The notes beneath the pieces were generated by a model, which was given only the letters and a program-made list of their open reading frames with translations, made no database searches and was not told the DNA's origin. DNA of 64,000 bases, taken from contig NZ_AYMV01000018.1 of assembly GCF_000633415.1 (NCBI RefSeq), forward strand, positions 79,831 through 143,830, in the 5' to 3' direction. This DNA comes from Leucobacter sp. PH1c. Lineage in GTDB: Bacteria > Actinomycetota > Actinomycetes > Actinomycetales > Microbacteriaceae. The translations under genes and the position numbers were made by a program. Positions 8,192 through 17,589 of this stretch are shown here, piece by piece (position 1 is the first letter of the stretch; every line of letters begins with the position of its first letter).

Positions 8192-8719
8192 TCAGCGCAG
8201 GTACGCCGAGAACGCTGCGCGCACCTTGTTCACCTTCGGCACCGCGACGGCGAGGCAGTAGCCCTGCGTGGGGTTCTTCGCGAAGAAGTCCTGGTGCGCC
8301 TCCTCGGCGGGGTACACCTCACCGAGCGGCTCGATCGTCGTCACGATCTCCCCCGGCCACCACTCCGCGGCGCGCGCCCGCGCGGCCTCGAAGCGCTCGG
8401 CCTGCTCGGCGTCGGCCGGGAACATGGCGGAGCGGTACTGGGTGCCGACATCGTTGCCCTGGCGGTTCAACTGGGTCGGATCGTGCATCGTGAAGAACGC
8501 GTCGAGGATCACCTCGGCGGGAATCGTCTCCGGATCAAACGTGACCGCCACCGCTTCGGCGTGGCCCGTCGTCCCGGTGCAGACCTGCGGGTAGCTCGGG
8601 TTCGGCAGCGTGCCGCCGGTGTAGCAGGAGAGCACCTCGGAGACGCCGCGCAGCTGGCGGTACGCCGCGTCGAGGCACCAGAAGCAGCCGCCCGCAAGGA
8701 CGTATGTCGTCTCGGTCAT
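8192..8719 (-). CDS. msrA: Peptide-methionine (S)-S-oxide reductase
   Basis: The 175-residue product repairs oxidised methionine (S form) in proteins. The catalytic motif GGCFWC is at residues 10-15, with Cys12 the nucleophile. [35 protein letters not shown] and AEEAHQDFF are further MsrA signatures. The start is the ATG that overlaps the nadE stop (ATGA, 4 bp), so the two are translationally coupled. Longer in-frame starts would run into nadE. Confidence 0.96.
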   Translation of the reverse strand: MTETTYVLAGGCFWCLDAAYRQLRGVSEVLSCYTGGTLPNPSYPQVCTGTTGHAEAVAVTFDPETIPAEVILDAFFTMHDPTQLNRQGNDVGTQYRSAMFPADAEQAERFEAARARAAEWWPGEIVTTIEPLGEVYPAEEAHQDFFAKNPTQGYCLAVAVPKVNKVRAAFSAYLR

Positions 8720-9570
8720 GCGCTCGTCTCCGTTCCATCGGCCTCGGGCCGCCACCAGGTGTCCTGCGGCGTCACCGGGAGCTGCCGCTTGTGCTCGGTC
8801 ATGCGGTAGCGACGCTCGAGGTTCTCGGCCGCCTCCACCGCAACCTCTTCACCGCGCAGGTAGGCGTCGATGACGGGATAGCTCACGCCGAGGCTCGCCT
8901 CGTCCGACTGGCCCGGCTGGTCGTCGAGCAGGTCCGCCGTCGGCACCTTCTCCCAGAGCCGCTCCGGCGCATCGAGTGCGCGCAGCATCGCGGCACCCTG
9001 GCTCTTCGTGAGGCCGGCGAGCGGCACGACATCGGCCGCACCATCGCCGAACTTCGTGAAGAAGCCCGTGATCGCCTCGGCGGCATGGTCGGTGCCGATC
9101 ACGAGGAGCCCGCGGTCCCCCGCGATCGCGTACTGGGCAACCATGCGCATGCGTGCCTTCACGTTGCCGCGCGTGAAATCGCTCACGGGCTCCCCCATCG
9201 CCGCGGCGACCTGCGCGACGATGCCGTCGGTGCCCGGTGCGATATCGACGGAGACCGCCCGGTCAGGGGCGATGAACGACAGCGCCAGCTGGGCGTCGTC
9301 CTCATCGCGCTGCACGGCGTAGGGCAGCCGCACCGCGACGAACTCGGCCTCGGCGCCCTCGGCACGGAGCCGCTCGACGGCGAGCTGGGCCAGACGCCCC
9401 GCGAGCGAGGAGTCCTGCCCGCCCGAGATGCCGAGCACGAAGCCACGCACGCCCGGGATCGAGCGCGCGTACTCCACGAGGAAGTCCACACGGCGCGCGA
9501 CCTCGGCCGCCGGATCGATCTCGGGAACCGGCCCGAGCTGACGGATGATCTCCTGCTGCATCTCGCTCAC
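8716..9570 (-). CDS. nadE: Ammonia-dependent NAD+ synthetase
   Basis: The 284-residue enzyme makes the last step of NAD biosynthesis, amidating nicotinate adenine dinucleotide. It is the short form without a glutaminase domain. Visible features are the PP-loop [10 protein letters not shown] at residues 47-55, [19 protein letters not shown] (the P2 region), and [18 protein letters not shown]. The gene lies 33 bp after the dnaE stop on the same strand and overlaps msrA by 4 bp. Confidence 0.97.
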   Translation of the reverse strand: MSEMQQEIIRQLGPVPEIDPAAEVARRVDFLVEYARSIPGVRGFVLGISGGQDSSLAGRLAQLAVERLRAEGAEAEFVAVRLPYAVQRDEDDAQLALSFIAPDRAVSVDIAPGTDGIVAQVAAAMGEPVSDFTRGNVKARMRMVAQYAIAGDRGLLVIGTDHAAEAITGFFTKFGDGAADVVPLAGLTKSQGAAMLRALDAPERLWEKVPTADLLDDQPGQSDEASLGVSYPVIDAYLRGEEVAVEAAENLERRYRMTEHKRQLPVTPQDTWWRPEADGTETSA

Positions 9571-9603
9571 GGTTCCACTCTACTCCGGCAGCCCGGGAGC
9601 GGC

Positions 9604-12600
9604 TCAGGCCATGACCTCTTCGAGCGGCATCAGGCAGCGCGGGCCGAGCAGGCCCTTGAGCTCACCAAAGAGATCCGCGGAGACGCGCACCTGCACCGGC
9701 AGCTCGAACACCCGAATCGCCATCGACGTGACGAGGTTCAGCCGTACCTCGCTCTCGCCCCGGTGCCGCAGCAGCGTGCGCTTGAGCTCGTCCATCAGCT
9801 CCTCGGTGGCGCGGGTGTCCGAGATCGTGAGCACGAGCGTCTCCGCGTCCTCCTGCACGGCCGCGTCGATCGGGCGCACCCCGTACGCGTGCATCGACAT
9901 GCCGTCGTCGCGCGCGTTCATCTTGCCGCGGATCGCGACGATCGAGTCTGGCTGCAGCAGGCTGCCGAACTCCTGGTACGACTTGCCCATGAAGAGCGCC
10001 TGGATCTCGCCCGTGAAGTCCTCGATCGTCACCATGCCGTAGAGGTTGCCCGACTTGGCCGTGCGGTGCTGCACGCTCGTGAGGAGACCCGCGATCGTCA
10101 CGATCTCGCCGTCGAAGCCGGGCGAGGCATCGGGGTTCGTCACCTGCTGCACGGTGGCGCTCGCCTCCTTCGCGAGGGCCGAGTCGAGGCCCCGAAGCGG
10201 GTGATCCGAGACGTAGAGCCCGAGCATCTCGCGCTCGAAGGAGAGCTTGTCCTTCTTTGTCCACTCGGGCCGGTCCGGCACCTGAGAGGCCGTCTCCGAG
10301 CTCTCCCCCGCGGCCTCGGCCGCCTCCGCGAAGAGGCTGTCAAAGTCAAACCCGACGTTGCCGTTCTCGGCGTCGCGCTTCTCCTTCACGGCGCTCTCGA
10401 TCGTCTGCTCGTGGATCTCCACGAGCGCGCGGCGCGTTCCGCCGAGCCCGTCGAAGGCGCCGGCCTTGATCAGCGACTCGATCGTGCGCTTGTTGAGCAC
10501 GACGAGCGGCACCTTCTTGAGGAAGTCGTGGTAGCTCTCGAAGCTGCCCTTGCCCTCCCGGGCCTCGCGGATCGCCTCGACCACGTTCGTGCCGACGTTG
10601 CGGATCGCCCCCAGGCCGAAGCGGATGTCGTCGCCCACGGCCGAGAAGTTCGCGAACGAGTCGTTGACGGCGGGCGGGAGCACCTTGATGCCCATGCGGC
10701 GGCACTCGTTCAGATAGATCGCGAGCTTGTCCTTCGAGTCGCCGACGCTCGTGAGCAGCGCGGCCATGTACTCGCCCGGGTAGTGCGCCTTCAGGTAGGC
10801 GGTCCAGTACGAGACCACGCCGTATGCGGCGGAGTGGGCCTTGTTGAAGGCGTAGTCCGAGAACGGGAGGAGGATGTCCCAGAGGGACTTGATCGCGGCG
10901 TCCGAGAAGCCGCGCTCCTTCATGCCGCCGGAGAAGCCGGCGTACTGCTTGTCGAGCTCCTCTTTCTTCTTCTTACCCATCGCGCGGCGAAGAATATCCG
11001 CCTCGCCGAGCGAGAAGCCCGCCACCTTCTGGGCGATCGACATCACCTGCTCCTGGTAGATGATGAGGCCGAAGGTGGTGTCGAGGATCTCTCGGAGCGG
11101 CTCCTCGAGCTCCGGGTGGATCGGCGTGATCGGCTGCAGGCCGTTCTTTCGGAGCGCATAGTTCGTGTGCGAGTCGGCGCCCATGGGGCCCGGTCGGTAC
11201 AGGGCGAGGACGGCCGAGATGTCCTCGAAGTTATCGGGCTTCATGAGTCGCAGCAGTCCGCGCATGGGGCCGCCATCGAGCTGGAAGACACCGAGCGTAT
11301 CGCCGCGCGCCAGCAGCTCGTACGACTCTGTGTCGTCGAGCTCGAGCCGCTCGAGGTCGAGCTCGACGCCCCGGTTGAGGCGGATGTTCTCGAGCGCGTC
11401 GGAGATGATCGTCAGGTTGCGGAGCCCGAGGAAGTCCATCTTGATCAGGCCGAGGCCCTCGCAGGTCGGGTAGTCGAACTGCGTGACGATCTGGCCGTCC
11501 TGCTCGCGCTTCATGATGGGGATGATGTCGATGAGCGGATCGCTCGACATGATCACACCGGCCGCGTGCACGCCCCACTGGCGCTTCAGCCCCTCGAGGC
11601 CGAGGGCCGTCTCGTAGACCTTCGCCGCGTCAGGATCCTCCTGGAGCACCGAGCGGAACTCCGCGGCCTCCTTGTACCTCGGGTGGTTCGGGTCCGTGAT
11701 CCCGGAGAGCGGGATGTCCTTCGCCATGACGGCGGGGGGCATCGCCTTCGTCAGCTTCTCCCCCATGCCGAAGGGGAAGCCGAGCACGCGGGAGGAGTCC
11801 TTGAGCGCCTGCTTCGACTTGATCGTGCCGTAGGTGACGATCTGCGCGACGCGCTCGTCACCGTACTTCTCGGTCACGTACTTGATGACCTCGCCGCGGC
11901 GACGATCATCGAAGTCGACATCGAAGTCGGGCATGGAGACGCGGTCCGGGTTGAGGAAGCGCTCGAAGATGAGGCCGTGCTGCAGCGGATCGAGGTCCGT
12001 GATGCGCATCGCGTAGGCGGCCATCGACCCGGCGCCCGAGCCGCGACCGGGGCCCACGCGGATCCCGTTGTCCTTCGACCAGTTGATGAAGTCGGCGACG
12101 ACGAGGAAGTAGCCGGGGAAGCCCATCTGCGTGATGACCCCGGTCTCGTACTCCGCCTGCTTGCGCACGGGATCCGGGATGCCGTTCGGGTAGCGGTAGT
12201 GGAGGCCCTTCTCGACCTCCTTGATGAACCAGCTCTCCTCGTTCTCGCCCTCGGGAACGGGGTAGCGCGGCATGTAGTTGGCCGAGGTGTTGAACTCGGA
12301 ATTGCAGCGCTCGGCGATCAGCAGCGTGTTATCGCACGCCTCGGGCATCTCGCGGAAGATGTGCCGCATCTCGGCCGCGGTCTTCAGGTAGTAGCCGGAG
12401 CCGCTGAACTGGAAGCGGTTCGGGTCGTCGAGCCGCGAACCGGACTGCACGCAGAGGAGGGCCGAGTGCGACTCGGCATCCGCCTCGTGCACGTAGTGGA
12501 GGTCATTCGTCGCGACGAGCGGGATCCCGAGATCCTTCGAGATCGCGATCAGGTCCTTCTGCACGCGGCGCTCGATGTCGAGACCGTGATCCATGATCTC

Positions 12601-13164
12601 GCAGAAGTAGTTCTCCTTGCCGAAGATCGCCTGGAACTCCGCGGCGGCTTCGCGGGCTTCCTTGTACTGTCCGAGGCGCAGCCGGGTCTGGATCTCCCCC
12701 GAGGGGCAGCCCGTCGTGGCGATGAGGCCGTTCGAGTACTGCTGCAGCAGCTCGCGGTCCATGCGCGGCTTGAAGTAGTAGCCCTCGATGGAGGCGTAGC
12801 TCGACAGCCGGAAGAGATTGTGCATCCCCTCCGTCGTCTCCGAGAGGAGCGTCATGTGCGTGTAGGCGCCCGCACCCGAGACGTCGTCACCGCCGCCGTC
12901 GCCCCAGCGTACGCGCGTGCGGTCGCTGCGGTGCGTGCCTGGCGTGACATACGCCTCGATGCCGATGATCGGGTTGACGCCGTGATCGCGCGCCGTCTTC
13001 CAGAAGTCGAACGCGCCGAACGTGTTGCCGTGGTCGGTGACCGCGATCGCGGGCATGCCCTGCTCCGCGGTTGCTTGAATGAGCGGTTTCACCCGAGCCG
13101 CACCGTCGAGCATCGAGTACTCGCTGTGCACGTGGAGGTGAACGAAACCGTCTTTTTCTGACAC
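9604..13164 (-). CDS. dnaE: DNA polymerase III alpha subunit
   Basis: The 1186-residue replicative polymerase belongs to the DnaE1 type. The N-terminal PHP domain starts FVHLHVHSEYSMLDGAARV and keeps its metal-binding His/Asp pattern (HVHSEYS, VTDHGN, TNDLHYV). In mycobacterial DnaE1 this domain is the active proofreading exonuclease. The palm domain has GPGRGSGAGS and the catalytic PDFDVDFDD near residues 410-418. The fingers, the beta-clamp-binding region and a C-terminal OB fold (EIVTIAGLLTSVQHR) follow. The ATG at 13164 sits 8-9 nt after a GAAAGGGG-type ribosome-binding site. Confidence 0.97.
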   Translation of the reverse strand: MSEKDGFVHLHVHSEYSMLDGAARVKPLIQATAEQGMPAIAVTDHGNTFGAFDFWKTARDHGVNPIIGIEAYVTPGTHRSDRTRVRWGDGGGDDVSGAGAYTHMTLLSETTEGMHNLFRLSSYASIEGYYFKPRMDRELLQQYSNGLIATTGCPSGEIQTRLRLGQYKEAREAAAEFQAIFGKENYFCEIMDHGLDIERRVQKDLIAISKDLGIPLVATNDLHYVHEADAESHSALLCVQSGSRLDDPNRFQFSGSGYYLKTAAEMRHIFREMPEACDNTLLIAERCNSEFNTSANYMPRYPVPEGENEESWFIKEVEKGLHYRYPNGIPDPVRKQAEYETGVITQMGFPGYFLVVADFINWSKDNGIRVGPGRGSGAGSMAAYAMRITDLDPLQHGLIFERFLNPDRVSMPDFDVDFDDRRRGEVIKYVTEKYGDERVAQIVTYGTIKSKQALKDSSRVLGFPFGMGEKLTKAMPPAVMAKDIPLSGITDPNHPRYKEAAEFRSVLQEDPDAAKVYETALGLEGLKRQWGVHAAGVIMSSDPLIDIIPIMKREQDGQIVTQFDYPTCEGLGLIKMDFLGLRNLTIISDALENIRLNRGVELDLERLELDDTESYELLARGDTLGVFQLDGGPMRGLLRLMKPDNFEDISAVLALYRPGPMGADSHTNYALRKNGLQPITPIHPELEEPLREILDTTFGLIIYQEQVMSIAQKVAGFSLGEADILRRAMGKKKKEELDKQYAGFSGGMKERGFSDAAIKSLWDILLPFSDYAFNKAHSAAYGVVSYWTAYLKAHYPGEYMAALLTSVGDSKDKLAIYLNECRRMGIKVLPPAVNDSFANFSAVGDDIRFGLGAIRNVGTNVVEAIREAREGKGSFESYHDFLKKVPLVVLNKRTIESLIKAGAFDGLGGTRRALVEIHEQTIESAVKEKRDAENGNVGFDFDSLFAEAAEAAGESSETASQVPDRPEWTKKDKLSFEREMLGLYVSDHPLRGLDSALAKEASATVQQVTNPDASPGFDGEIVTIAGLLTSVQHRTAKSGNLYGMVTIEDFTGEIQALFMGKSYQEFGSLLQPDSIVAIRGKMNARDDGMSMHAYGVRPIDAAVQEDAETLVLTISDTRATEELMDELKRTLLRHRGESEVRLNLVTSMAIRVFELPVQVRVSADLFGELKGLLGPRCLMPLEEVMA

Positions 13165-13261
13165 CGAATGGGCCCCTTTCGCCGACCCATCCAGGGTACC
13201 GCCTGCGGATCAGCGCCGGGTCAATCCCGGGGTCCCGGCGGCGTTTCCGAGCGCGGCGCGA

Positions 13262-13408
13262 TCAGCGCACGTCGCCCGCGCACCAGGGGCACGCGTACTC
13301 GGCGTCGGGGTTCGTGATGCGCTTGAACGAGGTGTGGAATCGCTCGCACACCGCGCGCAGGTTCCACCGGCCGACGGCCACCTTCGATGCCTGAGTCTTC
13401 GTCGCCAT
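13262..13408 (-). CDS. Small Cys/His protein of 48 residues
   Basis: A short gene with a good GGAGG at 10 nt before its ATG (13406-13408). The product begins MATKTQASKVAVGRW, is basic in its first half and ends EYACPWCAGDVR. Cys21, His25, Cys40 and Cys43 could form a C-x3-H-x14-C-x2-C zinc site. It lies between dnaE and rluD on the same strand. I do not recognise a named family. Codon use and the ribosome-binding site make it convincing as a real gene. A role in nucleic acid or protein binding is only a guess. Confidence 0.7.
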   Translation of the reverse strand: MATKTQASKVAVGRWNLRAVCERFHTSFKRITNPDAEYACPWCAGDVR

Positions 13409-13543
13409 TTCGATCGTCCTCCCCGGTTCGACCACGGAGCGGGTCCGAGGAAGTCCGAACCCGCCGATGCCTCCGAGTGAAGCACCTCGGCGAGACGGGT
13501 GCATCCCCGGCGGGGGTATTCGATCGAATCCGAACAGCGCGCA

Positions 13544-13562
13544 GCGCGGGCACTGCCCGCGC
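13544..13562 (-). terminator. Possible terminator after rluD
   Basis: GCGCGGGC and its complement GCCCGCGC flank a 3-nt loop about 20 bp beyond the rluD stop. There is no U-tract, so this is a weak call. The rest of 13409-13582 holds a 12-bp palindrome ATTCGATCGAAT at 13518-13529 and probably the promoter of the 48-residue gene. Confidence 0.4.
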
Positions 13563-13582
13563 CGCGCCTCAGCCGCCCCGCC

Positions 13583-14515
13583 TCAGGCGCCGGGCGTCAC
13601 GCCTGCGAGCACGTCGAGCGCGTGCTGCAGATCCGCGGGGTACCGCGAGGAGTACTCCACAGCCTCGCCCGTGCCCGGATGGCGGAACCCGAGCCGCATG
13701 GCGTGCAGCCACTGACGGCGGAGCCCGAGCCGCTCCGAGAGCGTGGGGTCCGCGCCGTACATGCCGTCGCCCACGCACGGGTGGCGCTGCGCCGACATGT
13801 GCACGCGGATCTGGTGGGTGCGGCCCGTCTCGAGTTCGATCTCGAGCAGCGTCGCGTACGGGAACGCCTCGAGCGTCTCGTAGTGCGTGACGGAGGGCTT
13901 GCCGTCCCGGGTCACCGCGAACTTCCACTCGTGTCCCGGGTGGCGGCCGATCGGCCCCTCGATCGTGCCCGAAAACGGATCCGGGTGCCCCTGCACGACC
14001 GCGTGGTAGATCTTCGAGACCTCGCGCTCCTTGAACGCGCGCTTCAGCTCGCTGTACGCGCGCTCGCTCTTCGCGACCACCATGAGGCCGCTCGTGCCCG
14101 CGTCGAGGCGGTGCACGATGCCCTGACGCTCGGGCGGACCCGAGGTCGCGATGCGGTACCCCGCCCCGGCGAGCGCGCCGAGCACGGTCGGGCCCTCCCA
14201 GCCGAGCGAGGGGTGCGCCGCGACACCCGCGGGCTTGTCGATCACGACGATGTCGTCGTCGTCATGAACGATCCCGAGCTCGGGCAGGTGCACGGGGATG
14301 ATCTCGGGGCCGCGCTTCTCCTCCCAGGTGACCTCGAGCCAGCCGCCCGCCGCGAGGCGATCCGACTTGCCGAGCGTCTGCCCGTCGAGGGCGACGCCGC
14401 CGCCCTGCGCGATCTCGGCCGCGAAGCTCCGCGAGAATCCGAGCAGCTTCGCGAGCGCGGCGTCGACGCGCTCTCCGGCGAGCCCGTCGGGGACGGGCAG
14501 GCTACGGTGCTGCAT
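13583..14515 (-). CDS. 23S rRNA pseudouridine synthase, RluA/RluD family
   Basis: This 310-residue enzyme isomerises uridines in RNA. An N-terminal S4-like RNA-binding segment ([17 protein letters not shown]) precedes the catalytic domain. The active-site motif is [15 protein letters not shown] with Asp138. Later signatures are [12 protein letters not shown] and [10 protein letters not shown]. RluD is the most likely orthologue from its position directly after lspA, but RluA-family specificity cannot be fixed from sequence alone. The ATG overlaps the end of lspA by 14 bp, indicating coupled translation. Confidence 0.93.
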   Translation of the reverse strand: MQHRSLPVPDGLAGERVDAALAKLLGFSRSFAAEIAQGGGVALDGQTLGKSDRLAAGGWLEVTWEEKRGPEIIPVHLPELGIVHDDDDIVVIDKPAGVAAHPSLGWEGPTVLGALAGAGYRIATSGPPERQGIVHRLDAGTSGLMVVAKSERAYSELKRAFKEREVSKIYHAVVQGHPDPFSGTIEGPIGRHPGHEWKFAVTRDGKPSVTHYETLEAFPYATLLEIELETGRTHQIRVHMSAQRHPCVGDGMYGADPTLSERLGLRRQWLHAMRLGFRHPGTGEAVEYSSRYPADLQHALDVLAGVTPGA

Positions 14516-15263
14516 CGCCGCGCTCCTCGCGTTCGTTCGTGTCTGACTCGGATGCGGCGGGCTCGGGATCCGACGCTGCGGCTCCCTCCCCCTGCGCCGG
14601 CTTCGCGGCCCGGGCCTCAGCAGTCGAGGCCTGAGCCCCGGCCTTGGCGGCCTGGGCCTCGGCCTTCGCTTCCGCCTTGGCCGCCTCGGCGGCCGCTTCG
14701 GCGGCGCGCGCCTCCGCGCGGGTGCGCCCGTCGATCGGCAGCCCGAGCAGCGTGATCACGATGAAGAGGATCATGCCGCTGACGATCCCGATGTCGGCGA
14801 TGTTGTAGATGGCCTCGGAGAAGCCAAGCCACATCCACGGCGTCGAGATGAAGTCGATCACGTGGCCCTCGGGGAAGCCGGGCTCCCGGGTGAGGCGATC
14901 GGTCAGGTTGCCGAGCACCCCGCCGAGCAGGAGGCCGAGGAAGAGCGCCCAAGGCAGCGAACGCAGCCGGCGGATCTGCCACAGGATGACGAACACGACG
15001 ACGGCCGCGAGGATCGTGAAGATCCAGGTCTGCCCTGTCGCGAGCGAGAACGCCGCGCCGGGGTTGCGCACGAAGTGCCAGCGCAGCACATCGCCGAGCA
15101 CGGGCACCGTGACGCCCTCGGGCAGCTCAGCGACGACCCAGTTCTTGACGAGCTGGTCCGCGGCGAAGACGGCGAATGCGACGACAAACAGCACGAGCGG
15201 CACCCAACGGCGCCACGGCCGAGAGGCCGTGGCGCCGGGTGCCGCGGAAGCGACGGGGGTCAC
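14502..15263 (-). CDS. lspA: Lipoprotein signal peptidase II with long C-terminal tail
   Basis: A 253-residue membrane aspartyl protease that removes the signal peptides of prolipoproteins. Four hydrophobic segments are visible. The catalytic Asp residues are in [12 protein letters not shown] (Asp122) and YNIADIGI (Asp157). LspA is usually 160-200 residues. Here about 75 extra residues follow the last membrane helix, first Ala/Glu/Lys-rich and then acidic. The GTG start lies 9 bp after the divIVA stop. Its likely clients in this window include the lipoproteins at 6965 and 43789. Confidence 0.95.
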   Translation of the reverse strand: MTPVASAAPGATASRPWRRWVPLVLFVVAFAVFAADQLVKNWVVAELPEGVTVPVLGDVLRWHFVRNPGAAFSLATGQTWIFTILAAVVVFVILWQIRRLRSLPWALFLGLLLGGVLGNLTDRLTREPGFPEGHVIDFISTPWMWLGFSEAIYNIADIGIVSGMILFIVITLLGLPIDGRTRAEARAAEAAAEAAKAEAKAEAQAAKAGAQASTAEARAAKPAQGEGAAASDPEPAASESDTNEREERGDAAP

Positions 15264-15272
15264 GCGGGACGA

Positions 15273-15947
15273 CTACTGCAGGCCGTCGGGTGCGCCGGCC
15301 GGCTCGGGCGAGCCGTCGAGGCCGCGCAGCTGCGACTGGATGTAGGAGCGCAGGGTCGAGCGGTACTCGCTCTCGAACTGGCGGAGGTCCTTGATCTTGA
15401 ACTGCAGGTCGCTGCGCTCGTCGCCCAGGAGACGCAGCTCCTCGGCGCGCTGCTGCTGGGCTTCCTCGACCAGCTGCTTCGCGGTGCGCTCGGCGTCCTG
15501 GATCATCTGGTCGCGCTTCGACTCGGCTTCCGAGATGAGCTCGTCGCGGGTGTTCTCGCCCTCGCGCACGTGCTTGTCGTGCAGCTCGAGCGCGAGCTGC
15601 AGCATGGCGCTCGACTTCACGGCGTCCGGGCGGGTGCCCTCGGCTGCGGCCGCCACGGGGGCGGGCGCGGGCGCTGCGGGGGCGGCGACGGGCGCCTCGA
15701 CGACGATGGTCTGCTCCGAGGGGGCGGCGTCGGCGTTGCCGTCGTGCCCGGCCCCGGCCTCGCACTCGGCGAGCTTCGCGGTGAGCTCGTCGATCTTCGC
15801 GCGAAGCTCGTCCTTCTCCTGCTCGTGCTGACGGAGCTCCTCGACGATCGTGTCGAGGAAGTCGTCGACCTGGTCCAGGTCGTAGCCGTCACGGAACTTG
15901 GTGATCGTGAACTTCTGGTTCACGACGTCTTCGGGAGTCAGGGCCAT
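15273..15947 (-). CDS. divIVA: DivIVA/Wag31 polar growth protein
   Basis: The 224-residue coiled-coil protein marks negatively curved membrane at poles and septa and recruits the cell-wall elongation machinery. The N-terminal lipid-binding domain reads LTPEDVVNQKFTITKFRDGY, then DLDQVDDFLDTIVEELRQ. A first coiled coil runs to about residue 60, an Ala/Pro/Val-rich linker covers about residues 65-110, and a second coiled coil rich in Glu, Lys and Gln reaches the C-terminus. It is encoded after yggT in the order usual for Actinobacteria. Confidence 0.97.
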   Translation of the reverse strand: MALTPEDVVNQKFTITKFRDGYDLDQVDDFLDTIVEELRQHEQEKDELRAKIDELTAKLAECEAGAGHDGNADAAPSEQTIVVEAPVAAPAAPAPAPVAAAAEGTRPDAVKSSAMLQLALELHDKHVREGENTRDELISEAESKRDQMIQDAERTAKQLVEEAQQQRAEELRLLGDERSDLQFKIKDLRQFESEYRSTLRSYIQSQLRGLDGSPEPAGAPDGLQ

Positions 15948-16057
15948 CGTTTCGTCTCTTTCGATTCGGGACCACTGACGTGGTCTGTGACAACGCTCGA
16001 ACGCACGCGGTCTATCACCACGCTAGCAAAGAATGCCGGGTTCGCGCAGAAACCGCC

Positions 16058-16354
16058 TCACCACCGGCCGGGGATGATTGCGAGGAGGATGATGCAGACG
16101 AGCATCGTGAGCATCCAGCCCAGGTCGATCGAGACCTGACCGAGCCGGATCGGCGGGAGCAGCCGCCGGAACATGCGGATCGGCGGATCGGTGATCGTGT
16201 AGACGAGCTCCACGATCACGGCGAACGCACCGCGGGGGCGGAAGTTCCGGTTGAGCACGGTCACCCAGTCGAGGATGAAGCGCGCCCAGAGCACGAGGGT
16301 GTACACCCGCAGTGCGATCCGGAGCACCAGGAGGAGGACGGCGAGAACTGCCAC
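16058..16354 (-). CDS. YggT family membrane protein
   Basis: A 98-residue protein with two membrane segments (about residues 3-25 and 76-95) and the family stretch LWARFILDWVTVLNRNFRP followed by YTITDPPIRMFRRLLPP. YggT proteins are encoded next to sepF and divIVA across Actinobacteria and Firmicutes and are linked to division or osmotic tolerance without a settled biochemical role. Its ATG is 3 nt from the sepF stop. Confidence 0.93.
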   Translation of the reverse strand: MAVLAVLLLVLRIALRVYTLVLWARFILDWVTVLNRNFRPRGAFAVIVELVYTITDPPIRMFRRLLPPIRLGQVSIDLGWMLTMLVCIILLAIIPGRW

Positions 16355-16357
16355 CGC

Positions 16358-16858
16358 TTACGCCGAGGGCGAGACGAAGAACGAACCGCTGTCGTTCTGA
16401 CGGGACTCGTCGCCCGCGATCTCGATGTGCTCCGGCGAGAGCAGGAACACCTTGCTGGTGACGCGCTCGATGCGGCCGTTCAGCCCCATCGTGAGGCCGC
16501 TCGCGAAGTCGATGAGCCGCTTCGCGTCGCCCTCGTCCATGCGGGAGAGGTTGATGATCACCGGAACGCCCGCGCGGAAGCTCTCGGCGACGACCTTCGC
16601 GTCGCGGTACTCCGTCGGGTGGACCGTGAGGATCTCGTTGAGCGGCTGCGCGACCGGCTGGCTGGTGGGCGTCACGCGGCGCAGCGGCGTGACCGATGCG
16701 CGCGGCGCCGGAGCGGCGCGCACGGGCTCGGGCTTCGCCGCGGCAGGGGTCTGCGCGGCGCGGGGCGCGGCGGTCTCCTCGGACGCGGCCGACTGCTCCT
16801 CGAGCTCCTCCTCGGCGAGGCCCAGGAACACCATGGTCTTCTTCAGCGGATTGCTCAT
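16358..16858 (-). CDS. sepF: Cell division protein SepF
   Basis: The 166-residue protein anchors FtsZ to the membrane; it substitutes for FtsA in Actinobacteria. It starts [18 protein letters not shown], the amphipathic membrane-binding helix. A disordered Ala/Pro-rich linker follows, then the SepF core [19 protein letters not shown] and [18 protein letters not shown] chose the ATG at 16858 because GGGAGAG lies just upstream. A TTG four codons earlier is embedded in that ribosome-binding site. Confidence 0.96.
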   Translation of the reverse strand: MSNPLKKTMVFLGLAEEELEEQSAASEETAAPRAAQTPAAAKPEPVRAAPAPRASVTPLRRVTPTSQPVAQPLNEILTVHPTEYRDAKVVAESFRAGVPVIINLSRMDEGDAKRLIDFASGLTMGLNGRIERVTSKVFLLSPEHIEIAGDESRQNDSGSFFVSPSA

Positions 16859-16888
16859 TTTCTCTCCCAACGGTGCGGTGCTCCGAGA

Positions 16889-17584
16889 CTATCGGGGCTC
16901 CGGTCGATTCCCGGTGATTGCGCTGCCGATTCGCAGGTGTGTCGCACCGGCGGCGATCGCCTCGGCGTAGTCGTGCGTCATCCCCGCCGAGATCGCGGTC
17001 GCCTCGGGCGCGACGCTGCGGACGCGCTCGGAGTACCCGGCGAGCCGTGCGAAGGCGCGCGCGGGCTCCTCGTCGAGCGGGGCGACCGCCATCACGCCGC
17101 GCAGCCGCAGCGACGGGTTGCCGAGCGTGTGCTCGGCGAGCGATTCGAGTTCGTCCGCGGGGATTCCGCCACGGCCCGGATCGTCGGTGAGGTTCACCTG
17201 CAGGAACGCGTCGATCGGCCGCTCGAGCTCGGTGAGCGCGTCGACGAGGCGCGCGCGGTCGATCGAGTGGATCGCGTGCGCGTAGCGGGCGGCCTGCCGC
17301 GCCTTCTTCGTCTGCAGCTGACCGATGAAGTGCCAGTTCAGATCGAGATCCGCGAGCTCGGCGGCCTTGGCCTGCGCCTCTTGGTGGCGGTTCTCCCCCA
17401 CGTCGCGGACGCCCAGCTCGGCGAGCGCGGACACGAGCGACGCGGGGTGGAACTTCGTCACGACGATCGTGGTGACCGATTCAGGGGCGCGGCCCGCGGC
17501 GCGGCAGGCGTCCTCGACGCCCGCCCGCACCGCGGCCAGCCGCTCGGCGAGCCCGGGGTGGGCCGCCTGCGTCGCCTCGCTCAT
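16889..17584 (-). CDS. YggS family pyridoxal phosphate homeostasis protein
   Basis: A 231-residue PLP-binding barrel protein without its own catalytic activity, involved in vitamin B6 balance. The PLP lysine is in VVTKFHPAS (Lys44). DVGENRHQEAQAKA, WHFIGQLQTKKARQ and MTHDYAEAIAAGATHLRIGSAI are family signatures. The start is the ATG at 17584; a GTG directly before it is also possible. It begins 5 bp after the ftsZ stop. Confidence 0.95.
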   Translation of the reverse strand: MSEATQAAHPGLAERLAAVRAGVEDACRAAGRAPESVTTIVVTKFHPASLVSALAELGVRDVGENRHQEAQAKAAELADLDLNWHFIGQLQTKKARQAARYAHAIHSIDRARLVDALTELERPIDAFLQVNLTDDPGRGGIPADELESLAEHTLGNPSLRLRGVMAVAPLDEEPARAFARLAGYSERVRSVAPEATAISAGMTHDYAEAIAAGATHLRIGSAITGNRPEPR

Positions 17585-17589
17585 CACGA

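Noticed and set aside
8704..13161. A 1485-codon open frame on the plus strand opposite nadE and dnaE
   Set aside because: It is antisense to two certain genes, has Arg/Leu/Val/His-biased composition typical of GC-rich shadows, and no motif.
13518..13529. Palindrome ATTCGATCGAAT as an operator
   Set aside because: Short, single and not tied to a regulator or promoter with any confidence.
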